Shown here: one piece after another, positions 39,279-59,903 of the stretch
How the letters are laid out: each line of letters starts with the position of its first letter
Position numbering within the stretch: position 1 is the stretch's first letter
NCBI RefSeq assembly: GCF_021432065.1
Contig: NZ_CP090364.1
Span: 3,238,601-3,302,600 of the forward strand
From: Photobacterium sp. TLY01
Lineage (GTDB): Bacteria > Pseudomonadota > Gammaproteobacteria > Enterobacterales > Vibrionaceae
Length of the DNA: 64,000 bases
Direction: 5' to 3'
Notes under the pieces: model-generated
What the model saw: the letters and a program-made list of their open reading frames with translations, nothing else
What the model was told of the DNA's origin: nothing
Databases searched by the model: none
Translations under genes and position numbers: made by a program

Positions 39279-41066
39279 ATGCAATCAGTGATCTCACAAC
39301 GCGTGGCACAGATTCGCCAGTGGCTGGAAGCAGAACAGCTTGACGCTCTGGTGATCCCGCATGAAGACGAATTTCTGGGTGAATACATCCCGGAACACAA
39401 TGAACGCCTGCTGTGGGCAACCGGGTTTACCGGCTCTGCCGGTGCGGCCGTTATTGCCCGTGATAAAGCAGCCGTCTTCGTGGATGGCCGCTATGTGGTT
39501 CAGGTTCGTAAACAAGTGCCGGGCGACGTGTTTGAGTACCGTCATCTGATCGAAGAACCCCCGATGCACTGGGTGGAAACACAACTCGCGTCAGGCAGCA
39601 AAATTGCCGTCGACCCGCGCCTGCACAGCGGTGCCTGGCTGCAGCGGACTCAGCAAACCCTGTCCAGCGATCTGACGCTGGTGCTGCTGGACACCAATCC
39701 GATTGATACGCTGTGGGCAGATCGCCCGGCCCCCACCCTGTCGGATGCCCGCTTGATGGGACTGGATTTTGTCGGCCAAAGCAGCAGCGACAAACGCGCC
39801 AAAATTGCGGCCAGCCTGCAACAGCAAAAAGCCGATGCCGTGCTGCTGACCCAGCTCGACAGCATTGCCTGGCTGCTGAACGTGCGCGGCAGTGATGTGG
39901 CCTGCTTGCCTGTGCTGCTCTCCGCAGCCATTCTGCACAACGATGGCAGCGTCGATTTCTTCATTGATCAGGCCCGTCTGCCGGCTGAGTTTGCGGCGCA
40001 CGTCGGCGAAGGCGTCCGCGTTCAGGCGCCGGAAACCCTGAAAAACAGCTTAAACGCCCTGCAAGGAAAACGCGTCCTGCTCGACCCGGCCACCAGCAAT
40101 GCCTGGTCCGGACAAACCCTGCGTGATGCTGGTGCCATCATCCTTGAAGGCGCCGATCCCTGCATGCTGCCGAAAGCGGCGAAAAATGCCACCGAAGTCG
40201 CCGGCATGAAAGCCTGCCATATCCGTGATGGCGTCGCGGTGTCCAAATTCCTGGCCTGGGTCGACCGCCAAGTCGCGGCCGGCAACTTGCTGGACGAAGC
40301 AACACTGGCCGAGCAGCTGTGGCAGTTCCGTATTCAGGATCCAAGCTGTACCGATGTCAGCTTTGACACCATTTCTGCAGCCGGCGGCAACGCAGCCATG
40401 TGTCACTATAATCACAACAACCAGCCTGAGCCGGGCGTCCTGCAAATGGACAATGTCTACCTGGTGGACTCCGGCGGCCAGTACCCGGACGGCACAACCG
40501 ATATCACCCGCACCATCGCCATCGGCACGCCGGGCGATGAAGTGAAGCAAACCTTCACCCTGGTCCTGAAAGGCCATATCGCACTGGCAACCGCCCGTTT
40601 TCCGCGCGGCACCACAGGCTCACAGCTTGATGCGCTGGCTCGCCAGCACCTGTGGGCCCATGGCTTTGATTTCGACCACGGCACGGGTCATGGTGTCGGC
40701 CATTTCCTCAATGTGCATGAAGGCCCGCAGCGCATTTCAAAAGCGCCGAATCCGACCGCGCTGCTGCCGGGTATGGTACTGTCCAACGAACCGGGCTACT
40801 ACCGCGCCGATGCGTTCGGCATCCGGATCGAAAACCTGGAACTGGTGGTCGAAGTACCAACCGAGGGCGACATGACAGTACTGGGCTTTGAATCCCTGAC
40901 CCGTGCCCCGATTGACCGCCGTCTGGTGGATCTCAGCCTGCTGACCGATGCTGAGCTCAACTGGCTGAACCGTTACCATCAAACCGTGTTCGAGGTGATC
41001 AGCCCGTCGCTGCAAGGCGAGGATCTGAGCTGGCTGCAACAAGCCACGGCACCGCTCAGCCGTTAA
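39279..41066 (+). CDS. Aminopeptidase P family protein, three-domain type (M24B)
   Basis: A 595-aa Xaa-Pro aminopeptidase-like enzyme, longer than the 440-aa PepP because it has two creatinase-like N-terminal domains before the pita-bread catalytic domain. Dimetal ligands are visible: Asp in VDSGGQYPDGTTDITRT, His in HGTGHGVGHFLNVHEGP, Glu in SNEPGYYR and Glu in IRIENLELVVE. Cytoplasmic, with no signal peptide. The ATG at 39279 follows AAGGA. Strong terminator after it. Probably degrades proline-containing peptides. Confidence 0.92.
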   Translation: MQSVISQRVAQIRQWLEAEQLDALVIPHEDEFLGEYIPEHNERLLWATGFTGSAGAAVIARDKAAVFVDGRYVVQVRKQVPGDVFEYRHLIEEPPMHWVETQLASGSKIAVDPRLHSGAWLQRTQQTLSSDLTLVLLDTNPIDTLWADRPAPTLSDARLMGLDFVGQSSSDKRAKIAASLQQQKADAVLLTQLDSIAWLLNVRGSDVACLPVLLSAAILHNDGSVDFFIDQARLPAEFAAHVGEGVRVQAPETLKNSLNALQGKRVLLDPATSNAWSGQTLRDAGAIILEGADPCMLPKAAKNATEVAGMKACHIRDGVAVSKFLAWVDRQVAAGNLLDEATLAEQLWQFRIQDPSCTDVSFDTISAAGGNAAMCHYNHNNQPEPGVLQMDNVYLVDSGGQYPDGTTDITRTIAIGTPGDEVKQTFTLVLKGHIALATARFPRGTTGSQLDALARQHLWAHGFDFDHGTGHGVGHFLNVHEGPQRISKAPNPTALLPGMVLSNEPGYYRADAFGIRIENLELVVEVPTEGDMTVLGFESLTRAPIDRRLVDLSLLTDAELNWLNRYHQTVFEVISPSLQGEDLSWLQQATAPLSR

Positions 41067-41083
41067 CTGAGATGCAAGACCAT

Positions 41084-41112
41084 GAAGCTCCCGGCCGGGA
41101 GCTTCTTTTTTT
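41084..41112 (+). terminator. Terminator of the aminopeptidase gene
   Basis: GAAGCTCCCGG / CCGGGAGCTTC, an 11-bp perfect palindromic stem, followed by seven T. It stands just before the thiH stop codon of the opposing operon. Confidence 0.9.
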
Positions 41113-41120
41113 ACCGGCAA

Positions 41121-42251
41121 TCAGGTCAGCGAGTGACTCAAGCCGGAGTATGCGGGATGCCAGTCTTTCCACACCACCTCAAACCCGTGCTGCTTCACCG
41201 CGTCTGCAACCTCAGCCACGGCGCGTTCATCACTGATCGCAAACTGCTCCAGCTCAGGCTCATCATCGGCATAGCCGCCAGGCTGGGTTTTGGAGCCCGC
41301 CGACATGCTGGTGATCCCTAATGGCAAGACGTTATCGCGAAAATGCGGCGACTCCCGGGTCGACATCGACAGCTCGACTTCAGGATTAAACAGCCGGTAG
41401 GCACAAATCAGCTGCACCAGCTGGCGGTCGCTCATCACGGATTTGGGCTCCAGGCCGCCTGTGCAGGGGCGCAAGCGCGGGAAGGAAATCGAATACCGAC
41501 TCTGCCAGTAAGTGCGTTCGAGATAGTCCAGGTGACTGGCGGTAAAAAAGCAGTCGGTGCGCCATTCCTCCAGACCAATCAGCGCACCAATGCCGATTTT
41601 ATCGATCCCGGCACGGGCCAGTCTGTCCGGCGTGGCCAGCCGATATTCAAAATCCATTTTATTGCCGCGTAAATGATGCTTGGCGTAAGTCGGGGCGCTG
41701 TAGGTTTCCTGATATACCATCACCGCATCCAGTCCCAGGGTTTTCAGCTCAGCGTATTCATCCTGATCCAGCGGCTGCACTTCCATCGACAGATAGCTGA
41801 AGTGACGCTTAATTGCCGGGACACATTCGCGGAAATAGGCCATGCCGACCTTGCGCTCATGTTCCCCGGTAACCAGCAGCACGTTGTCAAATTGTAACGC
41901 CTTGATCGCCGCACATTCCCGTTCGATCTCGTCAAGATTCAACGTCCGCCGCTTGATCTTGTTTTCCATGGTAAAGCCGCAATAGGTGCAGCTGTTGGCA
42001 CAGAGGTTCGACAGGTACAAAGGGACATAAAACCCGATGGTGCGGCCAAACCGCTGCCGCGTCAGTGCGGCCGACTGCTGCGCCATCTGCTCGAGATACG
42101 GCTCTGCCGCGGGCGAAATCAGCGCTTTGAAATCCTCCAGATCGCGCTTGCGATGACTGAGCGCCCGCTCGACATCCGCGGCCGTTTTACTGTAAATCGA
42201 CATCCGGACATCATCCCAGTCCAGCTGCCGCCATACATCGACATAACTCAT
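41121..42251 (-). CDS. thiH: 2-iminoacetate synthase ThiH
   Basis: Radical SAM tyrosine lyase making dehydroglycine for the thiazole ring of thiamin. The cluster motif CANSCTYCGF (CxxxCxxC) is in a 376-aa protein of normal length. Last gene of thiCEFSGH, 9 nt after thiG; it works with ThiG. The pathway here is the oxygen-sensitive anaerobe/enterobacterial type rather than glycine oxidase ThiO. Confidence 0.97.
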   Translation of the reverse strand: MSYVDVWRQLDWDDVRMSIYSKTAADVERALSHRKRDLEDFKALISPAAEPYLEQMAQQSAALTRQRFGRTIGFYVPLYLSNLCANSCTYCGFTMENKIKRRTLNLDEIERECAAIKALQFDNVLLVTGEHERKVGMAYFRECVPAIKRHFSYLSMEVQPLDQDEYAELKTLGLDAVMVYQETYSAPTYAKHHLRGNKMDFEYRLATPDRLARAGIDKIGIGALIGLEEWRTDCFFTASHLDYLERTYWQSRYSISFPRLRPCTGGLEPKSVMSDRQLVQLICAYRLFNPEVELSMSTRESPHFRDNVLPLGITSMSAGSKTQPGGYADDEPELEQFAISDERAVAEVADAVKQHGFEVVWKDWHPAYSGLSHSLT

Positions 42252-42260
42252 GACCTCTCC

Positions 42261-43031
42261 TTACGCGCTGGCGTCTAAAAACGCTGTGAGCGGACTGGAC
42301 GCCACGGCATGACTGACGGTACCAGCCAGGCCGGCTTCGTAGGCCATCCGGCCGCTCTCCACGGCCAGTTTAAAGGCCAATCCCATGGCAATCGGATCCG
42401 CCGCTGCCGCAATCGCCGTATTGACCAGCACAGCATCGGCACCGCGTTCCATGGCTTCAGCCGCATGAGAAGGCGCACCGATCCCGGCATCCACAATCAC
42501 AGGCACCCGGGCCTGATCGATAATGATGTCGAGAAAATCCCGTGAGGCCAGCCCTTTATTGGAACCTATGGGAGCACCCAGCGGCATCACGGCGGCACAG
42601 CCGACTTCCTCCAGGCGTTTACACAACACAGGATCGGCATGACAGTAGGGCAGTACAATGAAACCTTGCTTGACGAGCGCTTCGGCTGCGGCCAGCGTTT
42701 CTATCGGATCCGGCATCAGGTACTTGGGATCCGGGTGGATTTCCAGTTTCAGCCAGTTGGTTCCCAGCGCTTCACGGGCCAGCTGGGCGGCAAAGATCGC
42801 TTCTTTGGCATTCTTGGCTCCCGAGGTATTCGGCAGCAGGTTGACTCCCGCCTCACGCAACGGGGCAAGAATGTCATCATCTCGGTTATCAATATCCACC
42901 CGCTTCAATGCCATGGTCACCAGCTCAGAACCGGATGCAATAATTGACTTTGCCATCACGTCCCGGCCAGCATATTTGCCCGTTCCGGTAAAAAGGCGGG
43001 ATGAAAAGGTTTTATCGGCAATGGTCAGCAT
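42261..43031 (-). CDS. thiG: Thiazole synthase ThiG
   Basis: A 256-aa TIM-barrel enzyme condensing deoxyxylulose 5-phosphate, dehydroglycine and ThiS thiocarboxylate sulfur. The Schiff-base lysine is in [17 protein letters not shown], and the [10 protein letters not shown] and [16 protein letters not shown] phosphate-binding motifs are present. One nucleotide separates it from thiS. Confidence 0.97.
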   Translation of the reverse strand: MLTIADKTFSSRLFTGTGKYAGRDVMAKSIIASGSELVTMALKRVDIDNRDDDILAPLREAGVNLLPNTSGAKNAKEAIFAAQLAREALGTNWLKLEIHPDPKYLMPDPIETLAAAEALVKQGFIVLPYCHADPVLCKRLEEVGCAAVMPLGAPIGSNKGLASRDFLDIIIDQARVPVIVDAGIGAPSHAAEAMERGADAVLVNTAIAAAADPIAMGLAFKLAVESGRMAYEAGLAGTVSHAVASSPLTAFLDASA

Positions 43032-43032
43032 G

Positions 43033-43245
43033 TCAGCCTCCTGCTATGGCTTGAAACAAGGCGATTTCATCGCCGTCATTGAGCCGTTGCTCGGCCCAGA
43101 ACTCGCGGCCCAAAATGGCCTGATTGAGCGCAACTGCTGTGGCATCCAGCGGCATCGCCAATTGCTCCAGCAGCTGTTGCAGCGAGCTTTGTGCCGCCAG
43201 CTGCATGGCTTTGTCGTTCACCAGAACGGTTATCGTGGTCATCAA
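43033..43245 (-). CDS. thiS: Sulfur carrier protein ThiS
   Basis: A 70-aa ubiquitin-fold sulfur carrier ending in the required Gly-Gly (FQAIAGG), which ThiF adenylates and which is then converted to the thiocarboxylate. It overlaps thiF by 4 nt. Confidence 0.96.
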   Translation of the reverse strand: MMTTITVLVNDKAMQLAAQSSLQQLLEQLAMPLDATAVALNQAILGREFWAEQRLNDGDEIALFQAIAGG

Positions 43246-43997
43246 GATTCCTTACTACATACAGGACATTGCGGGTTGGCAGGCAAGGCAAACTGCTGCC
43301 ATTGCAGGCTGAGGCCGTCGAACTGGCGGAACTGACGGACACAGAGATCACCGCTGTCAGTGATGGCTTTCACCGCCTGCAGCGCCTGAAAGGTTCCCAT
43401 AATGCCGACCACAGGTCCGGCAATCCCGGATTCACTGCAGTTCTGCGGGGCTTTCATCTCGCCGTTCGGAAATAAGCAGTGGTAGCAAGGCCCCTGCCGG
43501 GTGCGAAAATCAAAGCTCATCAGTTGCCCCTGCCAGCGAATCGCCGCGGCAGAGATCAGCCGTTTACCGTGCTCAAAGCAGGCCTGATTAATGGCATGGC
43601 GGCTGGCAAAGTTATCGGTACAATCAAGCACCACATCAGCCAGACTGATTTCCATCGCCAGTTGCAGCTTGGCCAGTCTGGCTGTCACTGCACGGGCACG
43701 GATCAGCGGATTGAGCGCCTTGATCTGCGTCACGGCGGCCTGTGCTTTGCTCTCACCCTGATTATCATCACGGTAGATAATCTGCCGCTGGAGGTTGGAG
43801 CGCTCAACCTTGTCACCATCGGCAATCACCAGGCTGCCAACGCCCGCCGCCGCCAGATATAAGGCTGCCGGTGCGCCAAGCCCGCCCGCACCGATAATCA
43901 GCACCCTGGCCTGCTGCAGGGCCTGCTGGCCCTGCTCTCCGATTTCCGGTAGCTGCACCTGGCGCTGGTAGCGCAAGAAAGACTCGTCTGTCAGCAT
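43242..43997 (-). CDS. thiF: ThiS adenylyltransferase ThiF
   Basis: A 251-aa E1-like enzyme: GAGGLGAPAALYLAAAGVG (ATP-binding), DGDKVERSNLQRQI and DNFASRHAIN, with zinc-binding CxxC pairs in CYHC and CPVC. It activates ThiS C-terminal glycine. MoeB is the close paralogue, but the thi operon settles the role. Confidence 0.95.
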   Translation of the reverse strand: MLTDESFLRYQRQVQLPEIGEQGQQALQQARVLIIGAGGLGAPAALYLAAAGVGSLVIADGDKVERSNLQRQIIYRDDNQGESKAQAAVTQIKALNPLIRARAVTARLAKLQLAMEISLADVVLDCTDNFASRHAINQACFEHGKRLISAAAIRWQGQLMSFDFRTRQGPCYHCLFPNGEMKAPQNCSESGIAGPVVGIMGTFQALQAVKAITDSGDLCVRQFRQFDGLSLQWQQFALPANPQCPVCSKES

Positions 43998-43999
43998 GA

Positions 44000-46784
<2,785 letters not shown>

Positions 46785-46796
46785 TTTCAGTCAAAG

Positions 46797-46825
46797 AGTA
46801 TAAGGAAGCATCACCCGCTCAGCAA
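46797..46825 (-). promoter_or_regulatory. thiC operon promoter
   Basis: TTGCTG at 46825-46820 and TATACT at 46802-46797 with a 17-bp spacer, placing the transcript start just upstream of the riboswitch. Confidence 0.7.
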
Positions 46826-46849
46826 GTCGTCTTTTTCATCCCTACACCA

Positions 46850-47290
46850 CTACAGCGTTTTCTGCTGGCAGATCAGCACATCACACTTCAAGTGTTGCGC
46901 CAGCTCATAACGTATATCACCCAGCCAATGAATGCCGGGTTTGTAGTTCCCCGTGATCACTAAATCGACTTTGATCGTCTTCCCCAGCGCAATCAGATGT
47001 TCGGCAACATCACCGTCGGCCAGATGAATCGCCGCAATCGGACGTGGTGAATGCTTTGCCAGATCAGACAACTGAGCCATTCTTCTCAGCTCCTGCTCGT
47101 TATGCGCCTCGTCGAGCTGTAAATCGATATCCAGAAAGCTGACATTACCTACACCCGGCTCTACATAGGCCAGATGCAGATCTGCATTGTTTTGCTTGGC
47201 AATCACACCGGCTTTTACAACTAACTGTTTTACATTCAAATCATCCGGGTTAATTGCCAGTAAAATGGTATGGTACATACCCATAATCAT
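46850..47290 (-). CDS. Universal stress protein (UspA family)
   Basis: A 146-aa protein starting YHTILLAINPDD and ending with the VDLVITGNYKPGIHWLGD region and HLKCDVLICQ, the UspA fold. The usual nucleotide-binding G-2X-G-9X-G(S/T) loop is not clear, so it may be of the non-ATP-binding UspA class. AGGAG precedes the first ATG at 47290 by 5 nt. Divergent from fluC. Confidence 0.88.
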   Translation of the reverse strand: MIMGMYHTILLAINPDDLNVKQLVVKAGVIAKQNNADLHLAYVEPGVGNVSFLDIDLQLDEAHNEQELRRMAQLSDLAKHSPRPIAAIHLADGDVAEHLIALGKTIKVDLVITGNYKPGIHWLGDIRYELAQHLKCDVLICQQKTL

Positions 47291-47420
47291 CGCTACTCCT
47301 GCTAGGATTAGTGCACAATGTAGTAACCGTCATGTGAGAAGCACGTCGCTTTGTGGTATCAGACTTTTTCCTGTCTTTTGACCATAGCATGTAATGATTC
47401 TGTCACCATCTGGGCTTTCT

Positions 47421-47804
47421 ATGAACCAACTGATTATTCTGGGCTATGTGGCGATTGGCGGGGCGGTCGGCGCCTGCTCACGCTATCTGATTGCTGAACT
47501 CTCGGTGATTTTATTAGGCAAGGGATTCCCGTACGGAACGCTGGCCGTCAACATCATCGGTTCATTGATGATGGGTATGCTGAGCTCGGCACTGAACCAG
47601 GGCATGATAGAGGCAGCTCCCTGGCGTCCATTGATTGGCATCGGCATGCTGGGAGCGCTAACGACTTTTTCTACGTTTTCGATGGATAACCTGATACTGC
47701 TCCAGCAAGGCGCCTATATTAAGGCTGGCTTGAATATGATGCTGAACTTATCTCTGAGCCTATTTGCTTGCTTCGTGGGATTTCAGTTGCTTCAGCGTGG
47801 ATAA
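47421..47804 (+). CDS. fluC: Fluoride exporter FluC (CrcB)
   Basis: A 127-aa four-helix dual-topology fluoride channel: GGAVGACSRYLI, FPYGTLAVNIIGS and GALTTFSTFSMD (the TTFSTFS pore motif) are intact. The ATG at 47421 gives the family's usual start; an in-frame ATG at 47394 adds nine residues. Neither has a strong ribosome site. I found no fluoride riboswitch core upstream. Confidence 0.94.
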   Translation: MNQLIILGYVAIGGAVGACSRYLIAELSVILLGKGFPYGTLAVNIIGSLMMGMLSSALNQGMIEAAPWRPLIGIGMLGALTTFSTFSMDNLILLQQGAYIKAGLNMMLNLSLSLFACFVGFQLLQRG

Positions 47805-47980
47805 GCGGATGCATGATTCATAATGTCTTCAACCACTGCAAATTTCCACAGATACTTACCACCGCGGACATTTAGACATGGATGACAAGGTTACTAAAAC
47901 TGACAGGGGATGACGGACGATAGGACTGGCACCCCAGCGGGCTGACGTTCACAGCGCATGAGCTGACCTTCAGAAACAAC

Positions 47981-48010
47981 AAAGCCCCGTCCGAAGACGA
48001 GGCTTTTGTA
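47981..48010 (-). terminator. Terminator after tRNA-Trp
   Basis: AAAGCCCCGTC pairs with GACGAGGCTTT (one G-U) around CGAA; on the minus strand a T-rich run (GTTGTTTC) follows. The roughly 175 bp between fluC and this hairpin hold no gene. Confidence 0.75.
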
Positions 48011-48012
48011 TT

Positions 48013-48089
48013 TGGCAGGGGATGACGGATTCGAACCGCCGACATTCGGTTTTGGAGACCGACGTTCTACCGGACTGAACTAATCCCCT
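48013..48089 (-). tRNA. tRNA-Trp (anticodon CCA)
   Basis: A 77-nt cloverleaf read on the minus strand, starting AGGGGATTAGTTCAG and ending in encoded CCA. Anticodon stem TCGGT/ACCGA frames loop CTCCAAA with anticodon CCA at 48055-48053; T-arm GGTTCGAATCC is standard. It lies about 220 nt downstream of the first rRNA operon's 5S, but beyond a strong terminator, so it may have its own promoter (a TACAAT -10 is seen shortly upstream). Confidence 0.95.
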
Positions 48090-48274
48090 AGAATTGGTAA
48101 GTATTGTATACAGCTGAACGAGAATTACCAGCCCTTCCGCCTGAAAATGACTGATTACTTTGTCGATCGACTACTAAAACATCAACAACTTGCAATACGC
48201 GCGATCTTCAGATGTTGCGCATCACTTTCACCAACCAATCGACTCACTCAGCAGATCCAGAATCCTGAAAAAGC

Positions 48275-48308
48275 AAAAAGGCCACCCGATTAGGGTGGCC
48301 TTTTTTAA
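48275..48308 (-). terminator. Terminator after 5S of rRNA operon 1
   Basis: AAAAAGGCCACCC / GGGTGGCCTTTTTT, a 13-bp perfect stem with GATTA loop and T-runs on both sides. Confidence 0.92.
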
Positions 48309-48312
48309 AAGG

Positions 48313-48432
48313 AAGCCTGGCGATGTCCTACTCTCACATGGGGAGACCCCACACTACCATCGGCGCTGCTGCGTTTCACGTCTGAGTTCGACATGGGATC
48401 AGGTGGGTCCGCAACGCTATGGTCGCCAAGCA
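48313..48432 (-). rRNA. rrf: 5S ribosomal RNA (operon 1)
   Basis: Minus-strand 120 nt from TGCTTGGCGACCATAGCG to ATCGCCAGGCTT, the ends pairing as helix I; the conserved CCCATGTCGAACTCAG loop is present. Ends estimated to within a few nt. Confidence 0.95.
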
Positions 48433-48523
48433 AAATTTATTCAACAATCTTGGAAAATCTGACTTAAGTTCTCAGCACATCATTCAAGTGCTTATGGAGT
48501 CCGCTAAAACCCCTTGGGTGTTG

Positions 48524-51415
<2,892 letters not shown>

Positions 51416-51671
51416 TACAACCCCAAGAGGTTTCGTATGTTCAAACAACCAAGGTTGTGTCTCTGACAAAGAGACAATTGGTTTATTCGCCGGACTCTTA
51501 CACAAGACACTTGAATGTGTATTGCTTGAGAACTCTGTTTCTCTTGAAACAGTTTTTGATTCAATCTTTAAGATTGAATTTACTAGTCAGCTTTCCAGAT
51601 TGTTAAAGAGCATTGTGAATTATCGACAGATAACCACTTTCTAAAGATTCTCGGGGAAAACCCTTAAAGAG

Positions 51672-51747
51672 TGGTGGAGCTAAGCAGGATCGAACTGCTG
51701 ACCTCCTGCGTGCAAGGCAGGCGCTCTCCCAGCTGAGCTATAGCCCC
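51672..51747 (-). tRNA. tRNA-Ala (anticodon TGC)
   Basis: 76 nt in the 16S-23S spacer of operon 1, starting GGGGCTATAGCTCAGCTGG, with anticodon loop CTTGCAC and encoded CCA. Confidence 0.96.
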
Positions 51748-51792
51748 ATCGAGTATTGCAAGAGTGTTGAACCACTGTATTTGGGAAGACAG

Positions 51793-51869
<77 letters not shown>

Positions 51870-51940
51870 TTCTCTTGCGCTCTTAACTATTTCGACCAAG
51901 CAATCTGTGTGGACACTGCGTCAACGACACAGTCTTTAGG

Positions 51941-53492
<1,552 letters not shown>

Positions 53493-53727
53493 AAGTTTTG
53501 TTGCCTCTCTAAAGAGAAGCGGCTCAGTGATTACTGATGTTCCAACCGAAGTTGAAACGAATTGACTGTGCCGATACCTAAGTATCGATTTGGTCACTCA
53601 GTTCACTGATAAAATCTTTGATGACTGTATCATTGTCGAGTGCCCACACAGATTGCATGGTCAAATTGTTAAAGAACGTTGACTTTCAAGGCTTTAACGC
53701 ATTTCGCTTCAGCAAGTCAGGACGCGT

Positions 53728-53755
53728 ATAATACGCTTCCCTCATTTCAAGTCAA
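53728..53755 (-). promoter_or_regulatory. rrn operon 1 P1 promoter
   Basis: TTGACT (53755-53750) and TATTAT (53733-53728) with a 16-bp spacer and a GC-rich discriminator (ACGCGTCC), the form of stringently controlled rRNA promoters. An A/T-rich UP-like element (GAAAAAAGATGAAAATTTT) is immediately upstream. The gap 53493-53851 otherwise holds only the 16S leader. Confidence 0.88.
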
Positions 53756-53851
53756 GACAAAATTTTCATCTTTTTTCATCCCGGTTTATACCCGGTCAAA
53801 AGCAAAAAACTCTGTCTTGACTCCGCTCCTACCCGCAGGTCGGGAGCGAAG

Positions 53852-53879
53852 AAAAAGCCCGTCGCCGGACGGGCTTTTC
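53852..53879 (-). terminator. Terminator of rRNA operon 2
   Basis: AAAAGCCCGTC / GACGGGCTTTTT type hairpin with a short CGGC loop just after the second 5S gene. Confidence 0.9.
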
Positions 53880-53887
53880 TGAATAAG

Positions 53888-54007
53888 GAGCCTGGCGATG
53901 TCCTACTCTCACATGGGGAGACCCCACACTACCATCGGCGCTGCTGCGTTTCACGTCTGAGTTCGACATGGGATCAGGTGGGTCCGCAACGCTATGGTCG
54001 CCAAGCA
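53888..54007 (-). rRNA. rrf: 5S ribosomal RNA (operon 2)
   Basis: Same sequence as the first 5S apart from the final bases (GAGCC instead of GAAGCC flank on the plus strand); helix I ends pair. Confidence 0.95.
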
Positions 54008-54098
54008 AAATTTATTCAACAATCTTGGAAAATCTGACTTAAGTTCTCAGCACATCATTCAAGTGCTTATGGAGTCCGCTAAAACCCCTTGGGTGTTG

Positions 54099-56990
<2,892 letters not shown>

Positions 56991-57301
56991 TACAACCCCA
57001 AGAGGTTTCGTATGTTCAAACAACCAAGGTTGTGTCTCTGACAAAGAGACAATTGGTTTATTCGCCGGACTCTTACACAAGACACTTGAATGTGTATTGC
57101 TTGAGAACTCTGTTTCTCTTGAAACAGTTTTTGATTCAATCTTTAAGATTGAATTTACTAGTCAGCTTTCCAGATTGTTAAAGAGCATTAAAGCAAACAG
57201 CTTTAATCAATAGCCAAAGCCATTCATTAAGGCTTTCTGCTTTTTAACTATTTCGACCAGGCAATCTGTGTGGACACTGCATCAACGACACAGTCTTTAG
57301 G
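56991..57301 (-). other. 16S-23S spacer of operon 2, no tRNA
   Basis: A 311-bp spacer, 214 bp shorter than that of operon 1. The 23S-proximal part (to about 57190) and the 16S-proximal part (from about 57245) match operon 1; between them about 55 bp of unique sequence (AAAGCAAACAGCTTTAATC onward) replace the tRNA-Ala/tRNA-Ile block. No cloverleaf is present. Confidence 0.9.
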
Positions 57302-58853
<1,552 letters not shown>

Positions 58854-59085
58854 AAGTTTTGTTGCCTCTCTAAAGAGAAGCAGCTCAGTGATTACTGATG
58901 TTCCAACCGAAGTTGAAACGAATTGACTGTGCCGATACCTAAGTATCGATTTGGTCACTCAGCTCACTGATAAAATCTTTGATGACTGTATCATTTCCGA
59001 GTGCCCACACAGATTGCATGGTCAAATTGTTAAAGAGCTTGTTCCGAAGAAAATCTTTGTGATTCATCTCTCGAAACGGGCGGCC

Positions 59086-59113
59086 ATTCTATCGAATCAA
59101 AAGTCAGTGTCAA
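59086..59113 (-). promoter_or_regulatory. rrn operon 2 proximal promoter
   Basis: TTGACA (59113-59108), 16-bp spacer, TAGAAT (59091-59086), then a GC-rich discriminator GGCCGCCCG. Confidence 0.85.
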
Positions 59114-59195
59114 ACACTTTTTCAACTTAACTTCTTGCCGCTTACCTTTCCGGACTGAACTGCTTTCTGCTGTTCCTCCGTGTCGGTGAGGCGGC

Positions 59196-59223
59196 ATTAT
59201 AGAGAGTTCGATCACGTTGGCAA
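59196..59223 (-). promoter_or_regulatory. rrn operon 2 distal promoter
   Basis: TTGCCA (59223-59218), 16-bp spacer, TATAAT (59201-59196), discriminator GCCGCC. With the proximal promoter this gives the tandem arrangement usual for rRNA operons. The rest of the 505-bp gap 58854-59358 holds the 16S leader and the start region of the divergent carbonic anhydrase gene. Confidence 0.82.
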
Positions 59224-59358
59224 TAGCCAAATTGAAATAAATTCGTCATTTCCAATCAAGCGGACAATATTCACACAACATCACAATTTTTCGATGGTAT
59301 AAACACCGCAGAACTTGAAAGTAACGTTATCCATCCCCTAACCAAGAGGTACTCCCCG

Positions 59359-59901
59359 ATGCAAAACACACTTCGGCCTTATCAAGGCATTCGTCCAACA
59401 CTCGGTGAAAAAGTTTATGTCGACTCATCAGCAGTGCTGGTAGGGGATATTCATTTGGCCGATCACAGCAGCATTTGGCCACTCGTTGCAGCGCGTGGGG
59501 ATGTGAACCACATCCGAATCGGTGAGCGGACCAACATCCAGGACGGCACTGTTTTACACGTCACCCGAACAAGCGACAGCAATCCTGATGGCCATCCTCT
59601 TATTATTGGTGATGATGTGACAATTGGCCACAAAGCGATGCTTCATGGCTGCAAGGTCGGGAATCGGGTTCTGGTGGGCATGGGGGCCATTATTCTGGAT
59701 GCTGCGGTCATTGAAGATGATGTGATCATTGGGGCAGGGACGCTGGTACCGCCCGGGAAGATTTTAAGCAGTGGTTATTTGTATGTGGGCAGTCCGGCGA
59801 AGCAAGCCAGACCCCTCACAGATGCAGAGCTGGCTTTTCTACCCCAGTCCGCTGACAACTATGTCCGGCTCAAAGATGAGTATCTGGCCGAAACAGACTA
59901 A
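59359..59901 (+). CDS. Gamma-carbonic anhydrase family protein (YrdA-like)
   Basis: A 180-aa left-handed beta-helix trimer subunit built of hexapeptide repeats (VYVDSSAVLVGDIHLADHSSIWP, then VRLG/IRIGERTNIQDGTVLHV). Zinc ligands are expected from VLHVT, IGHKAMLHG, all present. Activity as carbonic anhydrase is unproven for YrdA-type proteins. Divergent from rRNA operon 2 and convergent with the DUF1488 gene, as in Vibrio. Confidence 0.9.
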   Translation: MQNTLRPYQGIRPTLGEKVYVDSSAVLVGDIHLADHSSIWPLVAARGDVNHIRIGERTNIQDGTVLHVTRTSDSNPDGHPLIIGDDVTIGHKAMLHGCKVGNRVLVGMGAIILDAAVIEDDVIIGAGTLVPPGKILSSGYLYVGSPAKQARPLTDAELAFLPQSADNYVRLKDEYLAETD

Positions 59902-59903
59902 GG

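Noticed and set aside
41121..41140. Aminopeptidase terminator as also ending thiH
   Set aside because: The minus-strand side has no T-run after the stem, so support exists only for the plus strand.
47291..47420. Fluoride riboswitch before fluC
   Set aside because: The conserved GGNGATGG-type core is not found in the leader.
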